64,000 nt of DNA from Streptomyces sp. CB02056 (GTDB taxonomy: Bacteria; Actinomycetota; Actinomycetes; Streptomycetales; Streptomycetaceae), in contig NZ_LIPD01000004.1 in the NCBI RefSeq assembly GCF_001905545.1, positions 660,610-724,609 of the forward strand, written 5' to 3'. A program made the translations under genes and the position numbers. Each line of letters begins with the position of its first letter. Positions within the stretch are counted from its first letter, which is position 1. Under the pieces are notes generated by a model, which saw nothing but the letters and a program-made list of their open reading frames with translations, searched no databases and had not been told where the DNA came from. Below are positions 1 to 9,500 of this stretch, one piece after another.

Positions 1-25
1 ACGACTCCGGACAGGCGCTGGTCAC

Positions 26-2107
26 CTACACCGCCGACCCGGGCTCGGCCTCGGACGACGGGCTGCGGGTGCTGCTGTCGTGGGCGGCGTCGGGCTGAGG
101 TCCTTGGGTCAGGTCACGAAGGTTCTCCGTGGCCAGTGCGGTGTCCGGATGGTCCGGTCCGAGGACGCGGTCCAGATCAGCCACTGCCTGGCGGAGCATC
201 TCCAGCGATCGGTCCCGGAGTCCGGCCTCCCAGTACATGACGGCAAGGTTGTTGCAGGTCAGGAGGGTGTCGGGGTGGTCTGCGTCGAGGACGCGCCGGC
301 GGTCCTCGAGGACCTGCTCCAGGAGGACGACGGCGTCGTCGATCCGCCCGGTCTCCGACTCGGTGACGGCGAGGTTGTGGCGGGCGGTGAGGGTGTCCGG
401 ATGGTCGTCGCCGAGGACGCGTCGGCGGTCTTCGAGGACCTGTTCCAAGAGGCTGACGGCGTCGTCGGTACGTCCGGCACCCCGGTAGGTGACGGCGAGG
501 TTGTTGCGGGTCGTGAGGGTGTCGGGATGGTCGTCGCCGAGGACACGCCGGCGGTCTTCGAGGACCTCCTCCTGGAGCCGCATGGCCTCGTCTGTGTGCC
601 CGGCGTCCGAGTAGGCGGCGGCGAGGTTGTTGCGGGCGGTGAGGGTGTCCGGATGGTCGATGCCGAGAACCCGCTCGCTCGCTGCGGCAAGGCTGCTCCA
701 GTACCGGATGCTGGCGGTGTAGAGGCCCGCCTCGATGAGGCTGATCCCGCAGTAGAACAAGAGCTGGTGAATTCCCCGCGACGGTCGAATCAGGTCGGAG
801 GTGCGGTGCCCGGCAAGCACGCCGGTGTTGGCCCGGAGTGTCGCGGCCAAGCCCTGCGCGCTGTAATCCGCACTCGGCCACAGTTCGGCGAGGGCATCGG
901 CAGCCGCGAGCCACGCTTCCGGCACATCCGGACCGATGTCCAGAGCAGCCCGGGCGGTGAGCGCGTGCAGGGTCACCTCCCGGTCGGCGGTCTCCGTGAG
1001 CGTGACGAGGCTGTAGTTGTGCAGTACGGCGAGCGCGTCCAGCGCGTCGTCGGCCGTGACGGGCGTGCCGCGAACGCTGCCGAGATGCTCCAGCACCTCC
1101 TCGGTGCTCCACAGCCCCTGCGGGTGCCCGGCCGGGTCGAGCAGTGCCGCCAACTGGAGGGCCGGCCCGGCGAGCCCGACCGGCTCCTCCTGCTGTGCCG
1201 CGTCCAGGGCCAGCAGCAGCGCCGCCGTCACCGGTCCCCGGTAGCCGTCGACGCCGGTGCGGGCTGGTAGGACCGTGTCCAGGCTGCGTGAGCGGTCGCG
1301 GAAGAGTTCGAGGTAACGGCCGCAACTGCGGCGGGTGTTGACCATATAGGCGGCGGCGTGGGCCAGCGCGAGTGGCAGGTGGCCCAGTTCCTCGGCGAGC
1401 TCGGCCGCGTGTTCGTCGAGGAAGCGGGCGCATTTCGCGCGTTCCAGTCGTTCGCCCAGGTAGGCGGCCGACTCGGCGGGGGAGTAGGTGCTGACGTCCA
1501 CCAGCGCCCGGTCGCCGCCTGTACTGGCCGCGCCCCGGTGGCGGGTGGTCGCGATGACCCGCCCCTGGCCACCCCGGCTGGTGACGGGCCACAGCTCCTC
1601 GGGGGTGTGCTCGGTGGTGTTGTCGAGAACGATCAGCCAGCCGCGCTCGGTGGCGGCGAGCCAGGCCAGGAAGCGCTCGGCGTCCTGCTCGGCCGCATCG
1701 CTGCTCGTCCCGGGCGCCTGGACCGCCATCGCGGCCCGGGCGTACAGCTCGGTGACGGCGGAGGGCTCGGCGGCGTCGGCCCACAGGACCAGGTCCGTGC
1801 CCGCCTCGACGGCCTCGCGCGCGTAGTGCGCCGCGAGTTGGGATTTCCCGACGCCCCCGCCGCCCGCCAGGACCTGGCTGAGCACGACCGTCCCGTACTG
1901 CCCGCGCGCCTCGTCGATCGCCTCCCGCAGCTGCTCCCGGGGCTGGAAGGCGGTCGCCTTCGGCGGAATCCGCCCGATCACCACCGGCCACTCCACCGGG
2001 GCGGCCGGCGCCGCGTACTGGTGGAAGGTCATCTCCCCGGCCTGCTGCACGCCGCCGTGCACAGTGGTGCTGCCGTCGATCCCGTTCCTGACCTGCCAGC
2101 CCTGCAC
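26..2107 (-). CDS. STAND NTPase (NB-ARC) with C-terminal TPR array
   Basis: A 693-residue cytosolic signal-transducing ATPase. Near residue 85 a Walker A (GGGGVGKSQ) opens an NB-ARC-type domain; the Walker B region reads WLIVLDN and a sensor-like segment RVIATTRHRG follows. Residues about 470-650 hold at least four 42-residue kinesin-light-chain-type TPRs built on LGDDHPDTLTxRNNLAV. The N-terminus (VHGGVQQAGEMTFHQ) matches the leader common in streptomycete NB-ARC proteins. GTG start preceded by GGGG. STAND proteins oligomerise after ligand sensing by their repeats and serve in regulation or defence; no effector domain is visible here, so the role is unknown. It borders an accessory block. 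Confidence 0.85.
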   Translation of the reverse strand: MQGWQVRNGIDGSTTVHGGVQQAGEMTFHQYAAPAAPVEWPVVIGRIPPKATAFQPREQLREAIDEARGQYGTVVLSQVLAGGGGVGKSQLAAHYAREAVEAGTDLVLWADAAEPSAVTELYARAAMAVQAPGTSSDAAEQDAERFLAWLAATERGWLIVLDNTTEHTPEELWPVTSRGGQGRVIATTRHRGAASTGGDRALVDVSTYSPAESAAYLGERLERAKCARFLDEHAAELAEELGHLPLALAHAAAYMVNTRRSCGRYLELFRDRSRSLDTVLPARTGVDGYRGPVTAALLLALDAAQQEEPVGLAGPALQLAALLDPAGHPQGLWSTEEVLEHLGSVRGTPVTADDALDALAVLHNYSLVTLTETADREVTLHALTARAALDIGPDVPEAWLAAADALAELWPSADYSAQGLAATLRANTGVLAGHRTSDLIRPSRGIHQLLFYCGISLIEAGLYTASIRYWSSLAAASERVLGIDHPDTLTARNNLAAAYSDAGHTDEAMRLQEEVLEDRRRVLGDDHPDTLTTRNNLAVTYRGAGRTDDAVSLLEQVLEDRRRVLGDDHPDTLTARHNLAVTESETGRIDDAVVLLEQVLEDRRRVLDADHPDTLLTCNNLAVMYWEAGLRDRSLEMLRQAVADLDRVLGPDHPDTALATENLRDLTQGPQPDAAHDSSTRSPSSEAEPGSAV
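250..665. repeat. Tandem about 126-bp repeats encoding TPR units
   Basis: Within the STAND gene the DNA repeats at about 126 bp. The phrase ggtgtcsggrtggtcgtcgcc recurs near 268, 395, 521 and 648. Each copy encodes one 42-residue TPR. The high DNA identity between the middle copies suggests recent expansion or homogenisation of the sensor array. Confidence 0.75.
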
Positions 2108-2165
2108 CTGCTTGCCCCCACCGCCGACCCGCTGAACCGGCCTCCATTATGGGAGCCGGAAACGG

Positions 2166-2204
2166 CGCTGCCGTGCCGCCCGGGGATCGGGCGGCACGGC
2201 AGCG
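2166..2204. terminator. Strong hairpin terminator
   Basis: A 17-bp perfect stem (left arm 2166-2182, right arm 2188-2204, core GCTGCCGTGCCGCCCG) with a 5-nt loop. It lies just downstream of the minus-strand surface-protein remnant and upstream of the STAND gene, so it separates the two. There is no clear U-tract, as is usual in streptomycetes. Confidence 0.75.
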
Positions 2205-2225
2205 TTCGTGACGGGCGGGACGGGG

Positions 2226-2927
2226 TCAGGCCGTGAAGTAGCCGCTCAGGTCGGCGATCACGTGGGTGTCACCCCAGTTGTTGAAGAACGTCACCCGGCC
2301 GTCCACGACCGGGACGACGACCAGGTTGGCCCTGGTCTGCCCGGCCGTGAAGTTGAGGTTCGACACGCCGGGGCGGTCGGTGCCGTGCGGGTAGACGATC
2401 AGGTGGCCGTCCGCCGTCGGCTCGGTGACCGTGACGTTGAGGACCACGGCGGTGACGCCGGTGGCCGGCACGCCCTCCAGGCCCGTCACCCGCATGCTGA
2501 CGACGCCGCCGCCGCTCACCGCTCCGGCTCGGGCGCCGACACCGTTGCGGGTGTCCAGCAGCCGGACGGGGGTGGTGGGGGAGTAGGTCGAGCCGGAGTC
2601 GCCGTAGTAGCCGGTGACGTCGGCGATCAGGTCGACGTCGCCCGCGCTGTTGCGCAGGTCGACCTTGCCGTTGACGACCGGGACCGTCACCAGGTTGGCG
2701 ACGATCTTTCCGGCTTCGTAGTTGAGGTTGGAGACATTCGGCAGGGGCCGGCCGTCGGGGTAGACGATGATGTGGCCGGAGCCGGTCGGGTTGACGGCGG
2801 TGACGTTCATGACGACGGCGGTGACGCCGGTCGCCGGGACGCCCTTGACGCCGGTGACCTGGAGGCTGACCACGCCGCCCGCGCCGACCCGCTGGGCGGG
2901 GGCGCCGGTGCCGTCCCGGGTGTTCAA
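2226..2927 (-). pseudogene. 5'-truncated secreted surface-repeat protein
   Basis: About 233 codons survive. They hold two copies of a roughly 115-residue module: TRDGTGAPAQRVG, ATGVTAVVMNVT, GHIIVYPDG, NLNYEAG, ANLVTVPV, then ADVTGYYG, repeated as LLDTRNGVGARAG through ADLSGYFTA. These beta-rich modules are common at the C-terminus of large exported actinomycete proteins, so the N-terminal part and signal peptide are missing. Reading upstream, the frame hits TAG directly before the TTG at 2927, exactly where transposase-like sequence begins on the other strand. I infer a gene cut by an insertion element; the short frame could still be expressed, but nothing supports that. Confidence 0.75.
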
Positions 2928-3024
2928 CTACAAGATCCTCCGAGACCGCCGACAGAAAGGCGACGGCCCGCACCACGCGGTGCAGGCCGTCGCCCACATG
3001 TACAACCTCGCCCGAACCGCATGA
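2925..3024 (+). pseudogene. Transposase C-terminal remnant (IS5-like DDE)
   Basis: The plus strand encodes ILRDRRQKGDGPHHAVQAVA followed by HMYNLARTA and a stop. This resembles the conserved C-terminal tail (ILRDCRLKGDGVHHAM...HNL) of streptomycete IS5/DDE_Tnp_4 transposases. Only about 33 codons remain, entered directly from antisense surface-protein sequence, so the rest of the element is gone. Family recalled from motif memory; no terminal repeat identified. Confidence 0.65.
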
Positions 3025-3203
3025 ACCATCAGGCCAGACCACACACCGACCTGCCCACACCCGGACTTCCGCAACAAGCTTTAGGCAACCCCGGCCCTGG
3101 GCCGCACGCTCTTCGGGGTAACAACCACCCGCCCGCCGCCGTCGCTACTGACCCCCGCCCACTTCGGTCTTGACCCGGCGCAGGCCGCGCGGCTCCTCGG
3201 CGT

Positions 3204-4250
3204 CTACTGGATCAGTTCGAGGTGCGGATGGTCCGGGGACACCGGGCAGACGTGGAGTTGCAGGTCGTAGCCGCGGGCGAGGTCGAGCATGGTCGGGTTC
3301 CACGGTTCGGGATCGGTGAGGGACTGCGTGGAGCGGGACTGGTCCTCGTAGGGGATCCAGCTCTCGGTGCTGGGATCCCATTCGGCCGAGGAGATGGTCA
3401 GCAGCGGGTCCATCTCGGTGCCGCACGCGTCGCAGTCGCGGGGGGTGGGGTCGGTCAGGCCCCAACGGGTCCAGCCACCGACCTTCCAGCCGGGAGCGTG
3501 GGACAGCTTGTTCAGGTAGAACTCCTGCGGGGCGATGGCGTAGGAGCTGTCCACCGCGGGCCCGGCCGCCTGCCAGGCACTCCACTCCGCCAGTTGCTGC
3601 TGCACCTCCTCGTCCAGCTCCAGGGGGTTGGGGTAGTCGGTGACGTCCTCCGGCGAGAGCAGGCACGGCTGCGGCACATAGCCGGGGAACTGGACCGCAG
3701 GCGGCTCGGGATGTGCGGTGAGAACTGGGGTGACCGCCGCGGCGGACCGCCAGAACAGTGCGGTCCTGGGGTGCTCCGGGTGGTCGAAGGGGCACCACAA
3801 CACCTGGAGCACATCGGCCTCGGCCGTGCCGGGCGGGCGCAGCCGGGGGATGTCACGCGTGTACAGCTGGGCGACGGGAAGCATGGGGACGGGGCCGTCG
3901 GGCCACGGGCGGCCGGCTTTGATCAGGCTGTCGATCGCGCGCTCTTCGGGCGTGAACCGGACCATCTCGGGAATGCCCTTCGGGCGGCTCGCCACGGCCG
4001 CCCGGATGCTGCGCTGCTGCCGTACGTCCTGCGGTGAGAGGATCGTGTTGACCTGGTCCCACACGTGCGGGCCCTCGCAGTGCGGCCAGGGCTCGTCGGC
4101 GGGCCACAGCAGCGGCCCGCCGACGGAACTGTCATGCGGTGACGGTGATCCGGGGTGCGGGTGCAACCGGGTCGCCGTGCGTGCCAGGGGGGCCAGCCGA
4201 GGGAACAGCGCGGTGACGTCGAGCGGCCGCGGTGGGGTGGTACGACTCAT
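3204..4250 (-). CDS. YwqG/DUF1963-like protein, candidate immunity protein
   Basis: A 348-residue cytosolic protein without signal peptide. The features that place it near the YwqG/DUF1963 family are GGPLLWPADEPWPHC near the N-terminus and KVGGWTRWGLTDPTPRDCDA followed by CGTEMDPLLTI, with a CxxC pair, in the C-terminal third. Start chosen at the ATG at 4250 because GGGAG lies 6 nt upstream; an ATG at 4268 has no such site. It begins 31 bp after the stop of the secreted nuclease gene on the same strand, the position where polymorphic-toxin immunity genes normally sit. The immunity role is inference; DUF1963 proteins have no settled biochemical function. Confidence 0.7.
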   Translation of the reverse strand: MSRTTPPRPLDVTALFPRLAPLARTATRLHPHPGSPSPHDSSVGGPLLWPADEPWPHCEGPHVWDQVNTILSPQDVRQQRSIRAAVASRPKGIPEMVRFTPEERAIDSLIKAGRPWPDGPVPMLPVAQLYTRDIPRLRPPGTAEADVLQVLWCPFDHPEHPRTALFWRSAAAVTPVLTAHPEPPAVQFPGYVPQPCLLSPEDVTDYPNPLELDEEVQQQLAEWSAWQAAGPAVDSSYAIAPQEFYLNKLSHAPGWKVGGWTRWGLTDPTPRDCDACGTEMDPLLTISSAEWDPSTESWIPYEDQSRSTQSLTDPEPWNPTMLDLARGYDLQLHVCPVSPDHPHLELIQ

Positions 4251-4281
4251 TCTGGCTCCCGATGGCACTGGTCGGTCGGAT

Positions 4282-6252
4282 TTAGTTGCCGAGGTTGTAC
4301 AACCCAGTATTGCCCTTGGTGTTGGGGATGTAGACGTCGGGGAACAGCGGCTGCGACGTTCCGTCCGCCCGCTGGACGGTCGCGCTCATCGTGACGCCGT
4401 CGGGGATCGTGCTGGTGATGTCACCGTAGTGGGGCGTGACCTCGTAGAAGATGGCGTCGTTCTCCCCGAAGTTGGCGTCCTTCACCAGTTCCTGAGCCTT
4501 GTACTCGTAGGTCCGCATGCTGGGGGTTCCCGTGTTCATGCCCGACTGCCAGCAGGGGACGAGGTTGTCCTGCCCGCCGTCCTTTATTTGGCCCTTTCCG
4601 CCGACGATGTTGGCGATCAGGTGGCACCGGGCGAGTCCGTACGGAGCCTTGGTGCCGGGAGAGGCCAGGGGGCGGGCGAATTCCTGTGCGTCCTCCCAGC
4701 CGGTGATGTCACCCGACGCTGCGGTGCCCTTGCCCGGATTCTTCCCCAGACAGGCTTCGGCCTTGGTCGGCCGGGTACCGGCCGGGCCGGGCGGGTTGGT
4801 GTCCTTGTTGCGCTGCGCGACCGGTTCGGTGGTGTTGCTGTTCCACCCGTCGCCATTCGGGAGCGACCCTGTCGGCCGAGTCTGAAGGCAGGCGGCCCGA
4901 GGCGGGGCGGTCGAGCCGGTGACCTCCAGACCGAACCGCTCGCCCTCCACCACACGCTGGTTGGCGAAGCCCTCGGAGAGCCGCGTCCGGGCGGACTGGC
5001 TGTCCGCGACCGGAACGTGGGCGCGCACGCACGGCATGCTGCCCGTCACGCTCCGCAGCGGGTAGACGTCCCATGTTCCGGTGCTGGGGTTGGGGATGAT
5101 CTCGGCGCACTGGGCGCCGTCGGTTCCCCCTTCATGGCTGGCCCCGAAGGGGAAGTCGTCACAGGTGTCGTCGGTGACGAGGTCCGGTAGGGCCTCGAAG
5201 GGTTGCGAGCCCTCGCAGGTGCGGCTCGTGCGGTCGGCCATGCCGCTCTTCGCGCGGGTCAGTGGCTTGTTGCGGCCCCAGCCGTCGGAGAGGTTGTTCT
5301 GGGCCCACTGGTATCCGGCCGCCGCGGCTCCCTCGGTCGACGTGCTCATCCGGACGATGGGCATGACGCTGGGGACGGCGCAGCCGGCAACGGGCTTGCT
5401 GGTGGAGCTGCTGGTGTCCCGGACGTCGTCGTCGCACCGGATCTTCTCCGGATTGCTCCAGGAGGCGTTCGGGTCGACGGCCTGGGCGCCGGGTGAGGTC
5501 ACGTACAGCTTGTACGACGTCGTGAAGTCGACGGACGTTCCGGCGGCGGGGGCGGAGGAGTAGGACACGTTGCCGCTGACGGACTGGCCCTTGACCAGGT
5601 CCCCGCCGAACCAGGGGGCGGGCTTGGTGACCTTGCAGCCGGCCGAGCATTCGGCCCTGAACTTCGCGCTGAGGGACGTGACCGCCCCGGTCGCGCCGGT
5701 CATGGCCACCGTGATGTCCTCGTCCCACGTCGTGCGCGCGGCGGGCAGGAGGGCACTGGTCGCGACGGTCAGGGTGCCGGTGCCGAGCTCCTTGCCGTTG
5801 CCGTCCTTGAGCGTGTACAGCACGTTCAGGCCGTTCACGCAGTAGCCGAAGCGGCCGTAGCTCCAGTTGCCGGGGGTCGTCGTCGCACAGGTGGCGTCGT
5901 CGGCGGCGGCCAGCGCGGTCGGCTGAGCAGCGGCGAGAGACCGCCGCTCGGCCGGCGTCGGCGGCGCGACGCTCATGGTGACACAGGCCTGCACGGCTCC
6001 CGCCCCGCGCTCGCTGGAGCCTGTGCGCGTGGGCTCACAGTTCTCCTCGGAAGTCGCCGTGAAGGGCCGGGTCTTGGCGGGGGTGGGAACGCGGTCCGGA
6101 CCGCTGGGGTCGACCGTGCCCACCTTGAGGCCGGACGCCGTGGGCACGTGCGCCGACGGGGTGTGCTGGTCGGCGACGGCGGTGCCGGTCGCGGTGAGGC
6201 TGAAAACGAGAAGGAGCCCGGGAAGTATTCGTCTTGTGCGTGATGAGATCAT
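4282..6252 (-). CDS. Secreted toxin-like protein with C-terminal DNA/RNA non-specific nuclease domain
   Basis: A 656-residue exported protein. Residues 1-28 form a Sec signal peptide (basic start, then LPGLLLVFSLTATGTAVADQ). The middle is Cys-containing, beta-rich and unassigned. The last 120 or so residues carry ARCHLIANIVGGKG, DNLVPCWQSGMN, a YE..AQELV helix and a VTPHYGD strand, the order of the Endonuclease_NS_2 fold (usual RGHLIA motif, here RCHLIA, with the catalytic His kept). ATG 6252 is chosen because GAGAGAAG lies just upstream and the signal peptide begins there; in-frame codons further up do not look coding. A nuclease at the extreme C-terminus of an exported protein is typical of contact or secreted antibacterial toxins. 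The gene downstream may encode its immunity protein. Confidence 0.75.
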   Translation of the reverse strand: MISSRTRRILPGLLLVFSLTATGTAVADQHTPSAHVPTASGLKVGTVDPSGPDRVPTPAKTRPFTATSEENCEPTRTGSSERGAGAVQACVTMSVAPPTPAERRSLAAAQPTALAAADDATCATTTPGNWSYGRFGYCVNGLNVLYTLKDGNGKELGTGTLTVATSALLPAARTTWDEDITVAMTGATGAVTSLSAKFRAECSAGCKVTKPAPWFGGDLVKGQSVSGNVSYSSAPAAGTSVDFTTSYKLYVTSPGAQAVDPNASWSNPEKIRCDDDVRDTSSSTSKPVAGCAVPSVMPIVRMSTSTEGAAAAGYQWAQNNLSDGWGRNKPLTRAKSGMADRTSRTCEGSQPFEALPDLVTDDTCDDFPFGASHEGGTDGAQCAEIIPNPSTGTWDVYPLRSVTGSMPCVRAHVPVADSQSARTRLSEGFANQRVVEGERFGLEVTGSTAPPRAACLQTRPTGSLPNGDGWNSNTTEPVAQRNKDTNPPGPAGTRPTKAEACLGKNPGKGTAASGDITGWEDAQEFARPLASPGTKAPYGLARCHLIANIVGGKGQIKDGGQDNLVPCWQSGMNTGTPSMRTYEYKAQELVKDANFGENDAIFYEVTPHYGDITSTIPDGVTMSATVQRADGTSQPLFPDVYIPNTKGNTGLYNLGN

Positions 6253-6581
6253 GTCTTCTCTCGGCTGGGGATCGTTCCAAGCGCCATGTGGTGGGCTGCG
6301 TGACGAGGTGAGCCGCACCGCCGTCCGTCGTTCGGGTCGGCGGGTGCGGCTACGGGAATCGCCTTGGGAGCTATCCGTCACTGACCGTCCGGCACGGTTT
6401 CGGTACTGGTTGAGCCTGCTCTCACTTCCCTCGGCGCCCGTGCCGTGGGGGCAGCGGGTGAGTATCAGTGAGCTGCGGCTGGATGCGGGCACTTCATCCC
6501 GGGTCGGCCGGAGACGCTGCCGTGCCGGACGAGCCGATCAGCCGACGCCTGGGAGGTGAGCGGAAGGCGGTGGCGGACCTG
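6253..6581. other. Intergenic region, nuclease promoter
   Basis: A gap of 329 bp between two co-directional minus-strand genes. It should hold the promoter of the nuclease gene. Open frames crossing it have poor codon bias for this genome and no plausible ribosome site; I see no other gene. Confidence 0.5.
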
Positions 6582-9500
6582 TCAGAAGAAGGCGCCGACG
6601 AGCTTGGAGCCGGCGTCGGCGAGCTTCTCCACCGTCCTGACGACCGGCTTGGCCACGGTGGAGACGGCCTTTCCGCCGCCACGGGTGACGAGTTGCAGCG
6701 CCGTGCGCCCGGCGGCCATGGCGAATTGGCTGCTGCCGAAGCCGTATTCGAATCCCGAGGCGATCGCGCTGATTCCAGAGGCGACGACGGAGACGCCGAG
6801 GCAGACCGCGGCGATGCTGCCGAGGACGGGCGCGGCAGGCCAGAACACGCAGGCGACGCCGAAACCCACCGCCAGGAGTCCTGCGGCCGAGCTCACCTTG
6901 TCGGCGGTGTCAGCCCACCATTTGGCGTTGCTCGGCGATTCGTCCTGGCCGGGCTGGGATCCGTCCTTGCCGGGTTGGGTTCCCTTGGGGTTGACCGTGT
7001 CGTTGGTCGCCGTGTTGGAGGGATTGCGGTTCGCATCGCGGTCCCTCTGCGCCTGCTCGGCGGCGACGCGCGCGGCTTCCTGCACCTCTGCCGTGCGCTT
7101 GTCGGCCGCGGTCTGGCGTGCTTCGGCGGCTGCGGTGGCAGCGGTCTTGGCGTCCCGGCCGGCGTTGAGCTCGGCCTGGTGGGCACTGGCGGCGGAGGCT
7201 GCGGCGCTGTAGGAGGAGGCCAGCGCGCTGCGGGCCGCGTCGACGGCGATGTTGGCGGAGTTGTTCGCCGCGCGGGAGGCACCCTGAGCGGTGTTGGCGG
7301 CGTCCTTGGCCTTGTCCGCCGAAGCCTGGGCGTCGGCGGCGGATTTGTCCGCCGCGCTCGCGTACTGGCGGGCCTGGGTGGCGTAGCCGTCGGCCAACGT
7401 GGCCGAGTCCAGTGCTTTCTGGGCCCACTCCTGGGCCTTGACCCCCGCATCTCGGGCTTCGGCCGCGACCTTGGAAGCGAGTGCCGCGTCCTTCTGCGCC
7501 TCCTGGGCGATCTTGGCTGCCGCCGCGATGGTCGCTTGCATGGCGGCGGCGTGGCTGAGGGAGTCGTAGTCGAGCTGGGCGGCTCGGTGCTGGACGAAAT
7601 CCACGAAGCGCCGGCGCATCCAGGCCGGGCCTTCCATGGCGACCTGGGCGTACGCCTTGGAGTAGGCGTTGCCGGAGGCGATCACCTTCATGGTGGAGAC
7701 GGCGTCGTCCTCCCTGATGGCGTTGGTCAGGTCCTCGTCGAAGAACTTCTGGAGGGCTTCCGGTGTGTTGGCGTTGAGGGCGTCGTTGGCGGCCTGGACC
7801 ACGGCCTTGCCGGGCCTCTCGTTGAGGATCTTGAGGATGTTGACCCTGTTGTCCTCGGCCCGTGACTTGATGACGCCGCTGGTGTTGAAGTCGCCTTCCG
7901 CGGGGATGCCGCCGGCAAGGGCTTGGACCGCCGCCCTCGCGACGGCCGGCTCGGAGACCTGGGCGATGAAGAGGATGGTCTCGCGATCGTCCTGGGAGGC
8001 GGCGAGCTCGCGGTCCAGGTCGATCCAGGAGTAGACGTCGTACTCGGATCCGGCGAGTGCGAAGCGGGCGGCCTGACGGCTCCAGGTGCCCGCGGAATCC
8101 AGGAACGCGGTCGCCGCCTGTCGGCCGAGGGTGGCGGCAGCGGCGAGGTCGTTGTTCCTGAGGGCCTGCTCCGCCCGGGCGATGAGGTCCTTGGTGGCCT
8201 GGGCGGTCCGCTGCGCCTGGGTGCGCTTGTGCAGGGCGGCCGCGCGTTCGCTCTGGTCCAGCAGGGTGAGTTGGGCCGCCTCCTTCATACCTTGCAGTCT
8301 GTCGGTCTCCAGTGCGGCGGCCTCGGCGGCGCGGGCGTTCTTCTCGACCTCGATCGCGTCCGCGATCGCCTGGGTCGCGAGGTTGGCCGCCTTGACCGCC
8401 TCGTCGGCGTAGGCGGTGGACCTGTTGGCGAAGTCGATGGCCTGGCCGGCGTACTTGACGGCTTCCTCTGCGGCGTCGGCGGCCTTCTCGGCGTGTTCGG
8501 CGGCCGATTTGGCCGCGACATGGGCAGTGCGCGCGGCTTGGGCGGCGGTGGAGGCGAGTGCCCGGGCGGTGGAGGCGGCGTTGGTCGCCTGGTTGGCCGC
8601 GGAGGAGGCGATCTCGGCCTGGCGCTTGGCTTCGGCCGCCTCGTTCTGGGCGGCACCGGAGGCGTTCGCAGCCTGGGCGGAGGCCTTCGCGGCGGCGGCG
8701 GCGTCGCGTGCGGCGTCGGCGGCCGCCAGGCCGGCGTCGGCGGACTGGTCCGAAGCGAGGGCCGCGTCATCGGCCGCCTTGGCCGCGTTGTAGGCCTTCG
8801 CGGCGGCGTCGCGTGCGGCGACCGCGGCGTTCTTCGCCTCTTCGGTCTTCTTCTCGTCCTTCGACGCGGCGATCGCGGCGTTGTAGGCGCGCGTGGCCGC
8901 CGAGCCGGCGGCGGTTGCCGCTTGCGAGGCCGCGGTGGCTGCCCAGGACGCCCGCTGCGCTGCCTGGATGGCGGCGTTGGAGGCATTGATGGCGATCCCG
9001 GCGGCGGACGCGGCGCCGCTGGCGGCGGTGGCGGCCGAGCGGGCCGCGTCGGCGGCCAGACGGCCGTCGTCCCGCGCCTTCTCGGCTTCGAGCGCGGCGG
9101 TCTCGGCCTTTTCCTTGGCCTTGCCCGCGGCCGTCGTCGCACGTGCCGAGGCCTCGACGGCCAGGTCGGTCTGCTCCCGTGCGCGTGCGCTCTCACGCTC
9201 GACGATGGCGACCAGCTGCCCGATGTTGGCTGCTTCCTGGTCACGGGCCCGCGCGATGTGCTGGCCGGTGTCGAGGTACCACTGCACGTCGTCCGCGGTC
9301 CCGCTCAGGGCCCGGTTCGCGTACTTCTTGAGCTCCGGGCCGGCTGTAGCGAGGCTGCGGATGATCTCGACCCGCATGTCCTCCAGCCTGGCACTGTACT
9401 GAGTGGTGAGCAGGAACTGCTCCAGCGCCTGGTCCGTTCCGGCGCTGAGCGCGGTGTTGCCGTCGCGCTTGACGCTCTTTCCGCCGTTGGCCATCACCGA

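Noticed and set aside
250..665. CRISPR-like spaced repeats
   Set aside because: The repeats are in frame and each encodes one TPR; they are too long and there are no cas genes.
4282..6492. A longer start for the nuclease protein
   Set aside because: The extra 80 residues have shadow-like composition and would bury the clear signal peptide that begins at 6252.
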